64,000 bases of DNA from Tillandsia leiboldiana. Its lineage: Eukaryota > Streptophyta > Magnoliopsida > Poales > Bromeliaceae. Positions 21,001 to 31,990 of the stretch are shown in pieces (positions within the stretch are counted from its first letter, which is position 1; every line of letters begins with the position of its first letter). Where the stretch lies: positions 16,192,484 through 16,256,483 of the forward strand of contig CM055066.1 of NCBI GenBank assembly GCA_029204045.2, read 5' to 3'. A program made the position numbers and the translations under genes. Under the pieces are notes generated by a model. That model was not told the DNA's origin. It was given only the letters and a program-made list of their open reading frames with translations, and ran no database searches.

Positions 21001-22145
21001 TGTCACGCCCCGAGTCCGCCAATTTGTACGGTTCGGGCACGCCAACAGACCCGCCAGTCGGGTAAGACCTTTTCCTACCCGAAAGGAACGGTAACATCCA
21101 TAATAACACAACAAGTGTATGCGGAAGCTCAATATCAGAGTACTAAAAATCACTACAAATTAAAACTTTCATTCAATAACAACAGTTAAAGCGGAAATGA
21201 AAGCATACAAGAGTGAACCATGCATTACTTTATTACACTTTACATCTCTGAACTTGCAAATAAAATTATTACAATTCCTTTACATAAATTCCTCACCATA
21301 CAAGGTTCACTCAAGAAATATAAAAATTGGATACCTCTGCTAGACCCTCTAGGTCTCTATGCTGCTGGGCCCTTGCCCCTGTCGCATGCCTCGCCGTCTG
21401 CATCTGAACCGTCGCAACCGCTGCATCCATACCTGAACCTGTGGGGGGAGTCACCCAAGGGGTGTGAGAACTACGACATAGTTCCCAGTGTGTTCAACCA
21501 CCGAGATAAAGTGTCCTACACCACTTGGTCCAATGGAAGCAATAATAATAGTGCTAGGAAACTAAAATCCTCGATATCAAATACAGCTATGCAAAATAAT
21601 ATATCACTATCTGTATATACTCATCGACCCAGCACTACTCTGTCTAGCCACACTAGGCTGCTAAGCACCAACTCGGCCACTATGCCGCTGTATACAGGGT
21701 CAAACTAACCCGGCCATCTTGGCCACTCAAATTTCTCTTTATTCTTTAAATTCTGGTGCTTTAGTTCAAGTAAACCCTCAGAAATTTCTTATCCAACGGG
21801 CCCCAGCCCGGTAGTCCTGCTACTATAAGATAAGATTTCTAAGGTTGCCGATAACACTCGCAAGTGTTACCCCGTCCTACGAAAGAAACATCCCGAACGG
21901 GTCTCTACCCGGGAGAGGGGCACTGCCTGCAACTCCAACATGGGCCGCGTTTCACCGTAGGTCCGCCCATTTTATCTTTAATTTTTCTTTCTTTTCTTTT
22001 CTTTTTCTTTCTCTTTTACTTTAGTTTTTAGCCTCTTTGCCTTTGAACACTGCTTTTCTTTCTTATTCGAGCTTATAGCTCCCTTTTTGCCACTGGCAAA
22101 TCACTTTCTCTTTCCTTTGAGCATTTGGCTCTTTGCTTTCACTTT

Positions 22146-22547
22146 AAGCCTTTCGAAAGTACCTCGTCCGACAGGTCACTGCCCAGGGAGTCCTGCTCCA
22201 CTTGATGAGTCTCAAATTCGAAGGCGCCATTTACATTCTCTTTATACTTTTTAGCCACTTTTAGCTTGCTTTTAACTTTAAGCCTTTCGAAAGTATCTCG
22301 TCCGATGGGTCGCTGCCCAGGGAGTCCTGCTCCACTTGACGAGTCTCAAATTCGAAGGCGTCATTTACATTCTCTTTATACTTTTTAGCCACTTTTAGCT
22401 TGCTTTTAACTTTAAGCCTTTCGAAAGTACCTCGTCCGACGGGTCACTGCCCAGGGAGTCCTGCTCCACTTGACGAGTCTCAAATTCGAAGGCACCATTA
22501 CATTCTCTTTATGCTTTTTAGCCACTTTTAGCTTTCTCTTAAGCTCT
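22146..22547. repeat. 134-bp tandem repeat, three copies
   Basis: AAGCCTTTCGAAAGTA starts at 22146, 22280 and 22414, an exact 134-base period; copies are close to identical. Confidence 0.9.
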
Positions 22548-23779
22548 ATTTCTTTTATCCTAAGTTCTTTACTCTGGGATAATTCGGGTGTCTCTAGCAC
22601 CAATTCCGGTTGGAGCATCTTATTCTCAACTCACAGCCCTTAAGCTTCAATTACCCTTAAGGTTTGCACTATGTCACAAGGACACCAGTCGCTTCCCATT
22701 TTATCAGACTTAGAGTTTATTAACCCTATTTCCATTATCTTTTTCTTTCATGTCTCCACGCTTGATCCTTTCCACTTCCCTTTGTTTAACTCTACTTGAA
22801 GTTAAACCAGTCTATCCATTTACCCAGACGCCCTATGACTCTCTGGGGTCATGTTCACTAAATTCTCAACTGTGGGATCTAATCCCCTTTTTCTTGATTT
22901 CTCACTGAAACCTAGAGTTATACTAACTCTATTTTTCCTGTTCCACCTTGAACTTAGGGTCACACTGACTCTAATATCCTGTCTGTGAGTTCAAACTCCT
23001 CTGATTTACCTTAGGTTCCCTTTACCTAAGTTCCATGTCGTACTCATCCTAGAGTTCCTTGACTCTATGTTGATCACTAGTTCACCTTAGATTCTCTTTA
23101 CCTAAGTTCCATGTCATACTCATCCTAGAGTTCTTTGACTCTATGTTGATCACTAGCTCTCCTTAGGTTTCCTTTACCTAAGTCCCATGTCATATACATC
23201 CTAGAGTTCCTTGACTCTATGTTGATCACTCTATCCAGTGTCCTTAGGTTATCATCTAAGACCATGCCACTCGTCCACCCTAGGATAACTCCTAAGTTGA
23301 TGTCACTCGTCAAACCCCTATACTAGGTTTTCTCCTAGTCTTACTACCAACCAATGTTGTTTCCTTATGTCACGTGATTCCTAGGGTTATACCCTAACAT
23401 GATCACCATCATAAAAAGCTAACCTTTTTCATGCATGCAATTATTTTCATTTCATTCATCAAATAGTAATTACTTCTACGCACGCATATTCATCATATAT
23501 CTTTTGCAACCAACAGTTGCACTTTTCCTCTGTGTCCATTTGCACATGCACATCTATTCCTCTATTTCTGGCAACCAACAGTTGCACTTTTTCATCTGTA
23601 TCCATCTATACAGGCAATCATAATCATAATTACCTAACGCCTCTAACAGGCTACTATCATGCTTCGAATCGAAAAGCAAAGGAGCAAGGGGAGAGGTCAC
23701 CCAATTTCGGCAGAATTTCCCACCTTGTGGTGCCCCCAATTGCTTGTAGACACTTGCAATTGGTCTCCGCGCGATTCCA

Positions 23780-24040
23780 CTTGTTTCCTCGAGCTTGCAC
23801 GCAAAACGATGCACATCCCTCGAGTTTGCACGCAAAACGGAGCACGCTTCTCTTAAGGTTGCACGTAAAACGGTGCAGTCTTTTCTGCCCCTGCACGAGA
23901 AACGATGCATAATATTAGGGTCAGCACGCAAAATTGTGCGCGATAACACGATCTGCATGCGAAACGGTGCACGTACCTCAAATCTGCACGCAAAACGGTG
24001 CACGTCTGACTTTAGGGTTGCACGCAAAACGAGGCGCGTC
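23780..24040. repeat. Tandem GCACGCAAAACGGTGCA repeats
   Basis: About eight imperfect copies, spaced about 28-40 bases apart. Each core is a small inverted repeat, TGCAC ... GTGCA, around GCAAAACG. Five copies of the same unit occur inverted at 25577-25735. Confidence 0.8.
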
Positions 24041-24498
24041 CAAAACGCCCGCGAAACTCGCGCAGTAAGACGGCACAGAAAGTTGGGTCCCTAACATGCA
24101 CGTGGGCAAAGGGGTCAAATCCAAAATCCAAAAGGAAACTTCAAAACTGTGCCAAAAATACCGCAAAAACGACACACCTACCTCGACAACGCCGTGACGT
24201 CCATCGTGCCCACTAGCCTCTTTGGAGCACCTTGCGCGCTCCGCGGAGTCCACGGCGCGTTCGTGCGCCCTCGAAAACCTCGGGCAGAATCGCCCGGCTC
24301 CCCTCCTGGTACGCTCGGGTGAAGCCAAAAAGGGAAAAAGGAGGAAAAATGAGCCGTTTCGGGCCCATATAGGCCGAAATCCGGATTTCGGGCGCACTTT
24401 TCGGGCGCCCGAAAATTTCCGGGCGGCTACAGTAACCGCCCCCAACGTGGCCCACGGTCCACGGCGCGCCAGCTGGGCGCCACGTCACCATCTCTCGG

Positions 24499-24757
24499 CC
24501 AACCCGAGTGCGACACGTGTCCCTGGACCCGTGCACCGCGACCACGTAACTGCGGCGGGCAATCGGAGGCCGCCACGTGGACCGCACCCATGCCCGCGGT
24601 GGGTGCGTCTCGTCCCGTCAACGCGTCACATCGCGCTGACCGTCCAATGGGAGGCCGACACGTGGCCCTGCCCACTGACACCGCGCCAGTGCCCGCGCGC
24701 GTTCCCGACGCGCCCCCGCTCCCTCGGTCAGGGCGTCCAATGAGGAGACGCCACGTG
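24499..24757 (+). promoter_or_regulatory. ERSE-like cluster (4 modules) in Gy-A-like LTR
   Basis: CCAAC 24499-24503 with CACGTG 24514; GCAAT 24559-24563 with CACGTG 24574; CCAAT 24644-24648 with CACGTG 24659 (perfect); CCAAT 24737-24741 with CACGTG 24752 (perfect). All have a 10-base spacer. The cluster lies in U3 upstream of the TATA-like site on the minus strand. Confidence 0.65.
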
Positions 24758-24822
24758 GCGGTCCTCACCTACAACGCGCGCCTTGGGCCACGCGCCATAG
24801 CGCGCCGCGCGCGTTGCCATGC

Positions 24823-24945
24823 CTCGGGATCCGTGCCCGTGCCTCGTGATCCGTGCCAACTGCCTCGGGATCCGTGCCAACTGCCTCGGGATCCGTGCCA
24901 ACTGCCTCGGGATCCGTGCCACTGCCTCGGGATCCGTGCCAAAGT
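24823..24945. repeat. 21-bp minisatellite
   Basis: About six copies of a unit starting TGCCTCGGGATCCGTGCC, with CAAC between copies. The reverse-strand counterpart in the solo LTR (1665-1720) has about three. Confidence 0.9.
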
Positions 24946-25576
24946 AAATTTTCGGGCGCGCTACAGTAACTTTCGGGCGCATCGAAGTCCGGACCGGGCT
25001 GCTACAGTGAACCGGGTTCGCTACAGTGCAGCCCGGTTCGCTGCAGCCCTCAAAAACCGGTTTGCTACAGTACTTTCCGGGCGCCCGAAACTCATTTTCG
25101 GGCGCCCGAAACTTGGGCCCAAGCCCAGTTTCGCCCGTTTTCGTCCGTTCTTGCCCGTTTCTCGCCCGTTTTCGCTCAAATTTGACGGGCAGCCACAGTT
25201 TAACTTAATTTATCTCATGGTACTTAAATTTTTCATTTTGGGCCACCTCTGGGTCGCCATAAGTCCCACTGTATCTGATTTCGCTGGCGGAGCCCGTTCT
25301 CACTATCCGAGTGTCCGATCAACGCGAAACTTTTACTGTGGCCTTAAAACACATTTACGGAGCTCCCGTAATTTTCTCGGAATTTTCCGAAACTGTGATT
25401 TTTCCACTTACAATCTGGGCCCACTTTCTCCTGTAAGATTCAAGATCTTACATTCTAATCCCGATTTGGGCCCAATTCGTTTCCAGGTCATCCTTTACTT
25501 CTATAAATTCAATAAAATAGCATTTCATACCATTTTATTTAAATTTATTTACATACCAAAATTCCGGTTCATCACA

Positions 25577-28136
25577 CGTGCACTGTTTTGCATGCAACCT
25601 TAAAGAAAGGCGTGCATCGTTTTGCATGCAAACCCGAGGTGCATGCATCGTTTTGCGTGCAGACTTGGATGGCGTGCACCGTTTTGCGTGCGAACTCGAG
25701 GGACGTGCACCATTTTGCGTGCAAGCTCGAGGAGACAGGAAAAATCACGCGAAGACCAATTGTAAATGTCTACAAGCAATTGGGTACAACACAATGTGGG
25801 GGATTCTACCGAAAATGGGTGACCTCTCTCCTTATTTCTTTGCTTTTGATTTTAGAAGCATTACAGTGTCATGTTAGAGGCGTTAGAGAATCATGATAAA
25901 AATATGGGTATAACTCAAATTGAGATTTATGATGAACTTGATACAGATAAAGATTTGCATGTGTAAATGGACATAGAGGAAAGTAGATTTTTCTAATTGT
26001 CAAAAATAGATGATAAATTTGCATGTGTAAATGGACATAGAGAAAAGTGGATTTTTCTAAGTGTAAAAAATAGATGATAAATTTGCTTGTGTAAATGGAC
26101 ATAGAGAAAAGTGAATTTTTCTAATTGTCAAAAATATGGGATAAACTTGCATGCGTAGATGAATACAGATGAAAAGTGATATTTGTGATTTACCCAAAAT
26201 ATGGATGATAATTGCATGCGTAAAAGTGATTAATTATTTTATGATTGTGATCATGTTAGGGTGTAACCCTAGGAACCATGTAAAAGTATAAGGGAAAAGA
26301 GCATGATTGGTAGTGAGACCTAGGAGAAAACCTAGATTAAGGGTTTAACGAGTGGCATGATATCCTAAGAGTTAAACCTAGATGAACGAGTGGCATTGTC
26401 TTAGGGGATAACCCAATGTTGAGAATATAGTATTTAACATAGAGTCAAGGAACTCTAGATTAAACATGATATGGAACTTAGGTAAAGGAACCTAAGGTGA
26501 ACTAGTAGAGTTTTACTCTCAAGTGACGAATTAGAGTCAGTGTAACTCTAAGTTAAATGTGGAACAGAAAAATAGAGTTAATGTAACTCCAGGTTGACGG
26601 GAAATAAGAAAAAGGGTATATGACCATGAAGTTAAAGAGTTAAACAAATATAACCCTAGAGGGGGTCATAGAGTGTCTGGGCAAATAGACAATCACTTTA
26701 ACTTCAATTTGAGTTAAATAAATGAAAGAGAAATGTTTAAGAGTCCAAGAGACTCTAGTTACCCGTGTGGCAAGACCTAGGGTAAGGGATAAATAAATGA
26801 AAAAGATAAAGCTTAAGAGAAAGCTAAAAGTGGCTTAATAAGCAAGATAAGCAAAAAAGCTTAAAAGAAAGAGAACAAAAAGAGAATGCAAATAGCGCAT
26901 TCGTGTTAAGACTCGTCAATTTGGGAGCAGGACTCCTTGGGCAGTGACCGGTTGGACGAGATACTTTTGAAAGGCTAAAGGAAAAAGTGAAAGAGATTGC
27001 CAGTGGCAATATGAGCTAAAGGCTCGAATGAGAAAGAAAAGAAAAGTAAGTGCTTAATAGTAAAGACAAAGGCAAATGCATAAAGTGCAAAGAGGCTAAG
27101 TGCCAAAAGGAAAGAAAAGAAAAGAAAAGAAAAGAAAAGATAATAAAATGGGCGACCCTTCGGGGGTGAAATATGGTCCTGTGGGACGTTAGGGTATCCC
27201 TCTCCCCGGGCGCTCCTGTCGGACGTTAAGGCAGGTCCCTCTCCCAGGTAGTGACCCGAAGGATACATTTTTCCCGTTGGGCGGGGTAGCATTTGCGAGG
27301 GCTATCGGCAACCTTAGAGATTCTCGCCTTATGGTAGCATGACTACCAGACTGGGGCCCTTTGGGCAAGAATCTCCTAGGGTTTAGCAACTTGAATTAAA
27401 ACACAAAAATGTGAAAGAATAAAGAGGAAATAGAGTGGCCAAGGTGGTCGGGTTAGTTTAACCCTGTATACAGCGGCATAGTGGCCGAGTTGGTGGATAG
27501 TAGCCTGGTATGGCTGGACAGAGTAGTATTGGGACGATGAGTATACACAGATAGTGTAGTGATATATTATATGCATATCAGCATTTTAATATTGAGGTTT
27601 ATAGTTTTCCTAGCATTCTATTATTATTGCTTCCATTGGACCAAGTGATGTAGGACATTCTTTCTCGGTGGTTGAACCCACTGGGAACTTTGTTGTAGTT
27701 CTCACACCCACGGATGACCATTTTTCCAGGTCCGGATACAGCGGTCGAGACAGACGACAGGGGCGAGGGCCCAGCAGCATAGTGACCTAGAGGGTCTAGC
27801 AGATGTACCTTTTTATATTTTGAGTGAACTATGTATGGTGAGGAAATAATGTAAAAGAATTGTAATATTATTCAATCGCAAGTTGAGAAATGGAGATGTA
27901 ATAAAGTTATTTTTAGTTCACTCTTATCCTGCTTTCATTTACAGTTCAAACTTATTGTTTATTGAATGAAAGTTTTAAATTAGTAGTGATTTTACTCTGA
28001 TATTGTATCTCATCATACACATTGTTTGATTGGAGATGATCGTTACCGTTCCTTTCGGGTAGCGTGAGGTCGTGCCCGATTGGCGGGTCTGTCGGCGTGC
28101 CCGAACTGTACAAATTGACGGTCTCGGGGCGTGACA
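25577..28136 (+). mobile_element. Gy-A-like solo LTR, piece 3 (3' end)
   Basis: Inverted relative to 21001-24040 and matching it along the full length, including the CAATTGC hairpin (25757-25782) and the terminal GCGTGACA at 28129-28136. TCTAG follows, the same five bases as before 1028. No PBS follows, as expected for a solo LTR. About 0.2 kb of LTR between 8928 and 25577 is absent. Confidence 0.85.
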
Positions 28137-28545
28137 TCTAGTCCCCGAAGGTTACCTCTTCAAGGTTCACAGAGAAGGTCTGGATCTTACCCTCAAGGTC
28201 CAGTCTTCACAGCCAGGGTCCTGTCCCTCCCTTTAAGGTCCGGACCCTAAACCCCTCTAAGCCCAATTTTGCCTCGTCGCAAAATTTTTAATTTTGCTAC
28301 TTGGAATTTCAACATTCTTCTAATCATTTCGAAACCCTTAAAACCCAACTTGAACTTGTCCACAGTCGCCTCTTGATTGTTTTTAGTCTATTGAACGAAG
28401 TCCAATAATCTTTTAATTCCATTTTCGTGCTGAACCGTGCCGAAAACACTCCAACTAGCTTGAAACTTTACCAGGACCATAGGATTAGTTCTCTAAGCCA
28501 GTTTTCACTAGAACTCCGTCATTTGCAAAAGTCCATGTCATTACA
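28137..28545 (-). mobile_element. Right piece of outermost LTR (Gy-0)
   Basis: Begins with TCTAG and continues the AAGGTC/GGGTCC-rich sequence seen at 860-1020. It ends CATTACA at 28545, next to a polypurine tract, so it is the start of a minus-strand 3' LTR. Confidence 0.7.
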
Positions 28546-29130
28546 TTCTCCCCCCTTTAAAAGAGTTTCGTTCGCAAAACTCAAATCACACACTGACTCG
28601 ATTTCTCGAATCCACGGGGGTAAGACTTCCATATTGGCTTCCAACCTACCAGGTAACTCATGATCTATGTGATTACCACTTTAACCTTGACTTATCCGTA
28701 GTCCTTTTTCCATAACAAAATTTCATCTCATGCATACCTTGTTAACAGCATTTCTTCGCCACTCCAATTGCTCAACACGGAGGGCAAAGGCCAAATCACA
28801 CATATTTCTACCAAGTGTGGATATCAGAGCCACATTAGGGACCCCTATCAGCTTCGGTAGCCACACAAACTAGTGCATCATTATCTCAGTGTGATCTTAC
28901 ACTTCCCTATTCATCTCTTGGTGACACTTCCATGAGGATACAGTCACTCGCCTCGAGTTCCGAAGCTCTGCTGGCATTAGCTTACACGGCCTTCTCTCGT
29001 CAGGCTTGCTTATCCACAACCATCATCATTAGACAGCAAACCTCCCTAACTCAGCTAAGTGTCATACTTCTTGTGAGTTCATTCGCCCAGATATCACCTC
29101 GGCTATTCAAGAGCCTACGTTATACAGTAT
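28546..29130 (-). mobile_element. Gy-0 polypurine tract and internal remnant
   Basis: TTCTCCCCCCTTTAAAAGAG followed by TTTCGTTCGCAAAACTC is the plus-strand view of a minus-strand PPT, as at 40857 and 47883. The rest is non-coding. It resembles the zone after the PPT in Gy-A only loosely. No gag or pol is visible. Confidence 0.65.
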
Positions 29131-29160
29131 GTATATATATATATATATATATATATACAT
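29131..29160. repeat. (TA)n microsatellite
   Basis: Uninterrupted TA dinucleotides between GTATGTA and TACATAC. Confidence 0.9.
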
Positions 29161-29739
29161 ACTTGTGCATATATGATTTTTATATTTATTTTTAAAGAAC
29201 TTAAATAATAAATTTATCCTTTAAAATTATTTCATTATTTATATGTGTTATATGTATGCACTAAAAGCCAAGCAGGCCGACACATATATTCTTTCTAGGA
29301 TATAAAATTGTATTTGACTTTTTACATTATGAATGTAATTGGGTTTTTATTTTCATTCATGTTGTGTATGCGTCCATGAATTGTCCAAGGTATTAATAAG
29401 ATGATGATACGTATTCTTAAGAGTTGAGAATTTAAGACATGTATCATTAGTGATTAATTCCTAAATGCTCTCGATCGATGGATCATCACGAGGACAGTGA
29501 TTGATCCGGTGAGATTGGTGCACATGTCGCTTCTCTTTTAGGATAGACGAGTCTCGAGTCAACAATGTGGGGACACTGGACCGAATGTGCAGGTGGTTGT
29601 TGGAGAACAAGGGTACCGAGCGTGACCATCTCGAGAAGTCACTTGGATGTCTACTCACTCGTCAGTGACTTACTCGATGTTGTAGTAGTATGACTAGTCA
29701 TTTGACTTGTGGTGTCTCAACTATTCACAATGGGGTTAC
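29161..29739. other. Unassigned non-coding stretch
   Basis: AT-rich to about 29460, then ordinary composition. No open frame, terminal repeat or known motif that I can name. It could be host sequence or an unrecognised element. Confidence 0.4.
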
Positions 29740-31117
29740 TGTGGTGTCCCAAAATGTTTCGCGCAACTTGACTATGTGGTCGGTAGCAAGAAACACCTAT
29801 TTTTGGTGTATCGAGTGCGTTGTGCATCAAACGGATGCCAAAAATGAACTCAGCGCGCAAAAATAGTCAAAATTGGCTATTTTCGGGCGAATTCGGGCTT
29901 ATGGGCTGAATTTGCGGGTGGGCCGGTCCACGGCCCACCGCGCGTGCACCGGGTGCAGTGAACCCGCGCCGTGCCAGGTGTCGAGCAGGGGTTGGCTGGG
30001 TGCGGCGACCGAGGCGGCGTGGCGAGGGCGTGGGCGGCGCCACGTGGCGATGCCGCGTTGGGCGCGCCACCCCAGGGCACGCCTGCGCGTGGACGCGGGC
30101 GGCCCAAGGTGCTGGCGGGCGTGGGCACCACCACATGGCGGGGCCCCGTTGGCCCCGCCTCGCGCGAGGCAGCTCGCGCTGTGGGCGCGCTGACGCGGGG
30201 GCGCCAGCTGGCGGCCCCCGGTTGGTCCAGGTACTGTGCGTAGCCCGTTTTCAGGCTATTTAAGGCCTGAAACTCCCCTCTTTTTCCTCATTTCTTTCTC
30301 TTTTTTTTCTTTTGCTGTCCTAAAATTTTAAGAGCGCGTGGGAAATTCGTGGAGGGGGGGTTGGTGTGCCGCGGGAGCGCCGTTTGTGTCGTGGAGCGCG
30401 TGCGAGGTGTTCCACGAAGCCGGGCGGTCGTGCGTGCGCCTATTTGTCGGTGCGCCAGCATTAAGGTAAGTGTCGCCTCGTATTTTGTTGTGTTTTTCGG
30501 CACAGTTCTTAGATTTTGCTTTTGGGGTTTTGTCTTTAAACTCTGTGCCCTGGTTTTGTCAGGGACCGTTGTTGGAGGTGGCGTTTGCCGCGCAATTTTA
30601 CCACCGGACTTTTCGGGGTGTACCGTTCGCGTGTGGCGGGCGCCTTCGCACTTTCTGTTTCGAAAGAGAGCATGTTTCTATGGAAGCCCAATTGTAAGTG
30701 TCTACAAGCAATTGGTGGCAAACCGAGGTGGGTTGGATTGTCCTCCAAGTCTGCGGACTTCCTTCTAATTCTATTGTTGTAGATTTCAGGATGCTAGAAT
30801 AGGTGCTACTATTGATGTTTATAGAGTTATTGGACTTTGACTAGCACCCTGACATATGATTACATGTATTCAACCAGACTGCTAGAAAACTTTCACTTGG
30901 GCTAGGTTCTTTTATATTCTAGTTTCCACCTCTTGCATTCCTTTTTCCTGGACATAGAGTGTTTCCTCGCCCGGGTAGTGGGCCGAGTAGTCGGGATAGT
31001 GTGGTATGCATGTTGCACTCGTGCCTGGGGGCCGGGTGGAGTCTGGTAGCTTTGGCTAGAGTTGTGCTAGTGTTGGGAGCCGTTGGGTAAACGGTGGTCC
31101 CGGGTTGTCGTGTATTC
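29740..31117 (+). mobile_element. Gy-C LTR fragment
   Basis: Starts TGTGGTGTCCC after GTTAC. The GACTCAGCGCGC AAAA-type segment, GC-rich U3 and TATA (CTATTTAAGG near 30257) resemble Gy-B; the CAATTGC hairpin at 30689-30714 and flanking sequence resemble Gy-A; the CTCGTGCCTGGGGGCCG tail (near 31020) resembles Gy-B at 34040. It is cut at 31117 by the Gy-B LTR. The open frames at 29867-30263 and 30349-30768 have no domains. Confidence 0.7.
30041..30225 (-). promoter_or_regulatory. ERSE-like cluster (3 modules) in Gy-C U3
   Basis: CACGTG 30041-30046 with GTTGG 30057-30061; CACATG 30132-30137 with GTTGG 30148-30152; CAGCTG 30205-30210 with GTTGG 30221-30225. Boxes have decayed but the spacer is 10 each time. 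The TATA box follows about 30 bases later. Confidence 0.5.
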
Positions 31118-31628
31118 TGTGGTGACCCGGATCTCTGCAGGGCTTCTACAGTGTGACCAGCAGCTTCTGGAGGCCTATGTGGCGTGTCGGCGGTGTTTCT
31201 GCACTAATTTCGACACAAGTGTTGGACTTCGGGTGTTAAATGGATCATATAAGTGATCGGAGGACCCCGCTGGATGTTTAGAAGTAATTTCGCGCGAAGC
31301 GGATATTAAAAATGGACTCAGCGCAAAGTTTGGACAAAGGAACACCTTTCCGGATGCATTCGGCAAATTTTAGAAGTGGAATTTGGCAAATCGGACACCG
31401 GATTTGGACTCAGCGCGCGAAAACGATCAAAATGGACTATTTACATGCTTTTTTCGGAGTTTGCTACAGTAATTTACTGTTCACCTCCGGAACAGTGTTC
31501 CCGGCGATCGCCGGCGTCGGCAGCGGCGGTGGGCAGCGGCGGAGAGCAGCGGCGCGGCCTCGGGCAGGCGGCACAGGGCCTCGGGCCGGTAGCGCGGTCC
31601 ACGCGGCCGGCGTGCACCGGAGAGAGGA

Positions 31629-31872
31629 CACGTGGCGGCTTGTTATTGGAGCGGTGTTGTGCGCGCGGTCCACGCTGGGAGCGGAGCAGGTGACCGGGGG
31701 CAGGTGGCCGTACGGCGGGGCAGGTGGCCGTACGCGCGGGGGCAGGCGCGCGTCGTGCGCGGTGTCGGGCTGCCGGTGCCACGTGGCGCGCCGCCATTGG
31801 CGGGCGCACGTGCACCGGGCGCAGCGGTAGCAGGTGGGCTGCGCAGCGGGCCACGTGGCGCATTCCCGTTAA
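31629..31872 (-). promoter_or_regulatory. ERSE-like cluster in Gy-B 5' LTR
   Basis: Two perfect modules: CACGTG 31629-31634 with ATTGG 31645-31649, and CACGTG 31780-31785 with ATTGG 31796-31800. A third (31852-31857) has GTTAA at the expected place. The TATA box lies about 110 bases downstream. Confidence 0.6.
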
Positions 31873-31980
31873 TTCGGGCGCGCACAGTGTTGGGCCGGGC
31901 CCAACACTGTAGCCGCCCGAAAGCTGCGGGCGCCCGGAAATTGGGCCCAAAAGTCCAATTTCTATTTTTTCGGGATGGGC

Positions 31981-31990
31981 CTATAAATAG
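31981..31990 (+). promoter_or_regulatory. TATA box of Gy-B 5' LTR
   Basis: CTATAAATAG, identical to the 3' LTR copy at 53416-53425. Confidence 0.65.

Larger units (their letters stand above)
21001..25576 (-). mobile_element. Gy-A-like LTR (5' LTR of truncated element)
   Basis: 4576 bp on plus from TGTCACGCCCCGAG to GTTCATCACA. It matches the solo LTR pieces (1028-2218, 25577-28136) along its length and the Gy-A LTRs at both ends. Read on the minus strand: U3 with CTACAGTA motifs and CGGGCGCCCG palindromes, a 21-bp minisatellite, ERSE-like modules, TATA-like CCTATATGGG (near 24366), GCACGCAAAACGGTGCA repeats, the CAATTGC hairpin, small hairpins, and a 134-bp tandem repeat. The LTR is about 0.9 kb longer than 37141-40856, largely from the GC-rich U3. 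Confidence 0.88.

Noticed and set aside
22146..22547. Regular repeats as a CRISPR-like array
   Set aside because: Direct 134-bp copies without repeat-spacer structure, in plant LTR DNA.
24590..25603. Longest frame of the GC-rich part (337 codons)
   Set aside because: It crosses the 21-bp minisatellite and the LTR end at 25576, and has no recognisable domain.
30349..30768. 139-codon frame in Gy-C
   Set aside because: It lies in the transcribed part of an LTR, with no domain and no conserved frame in relatives.
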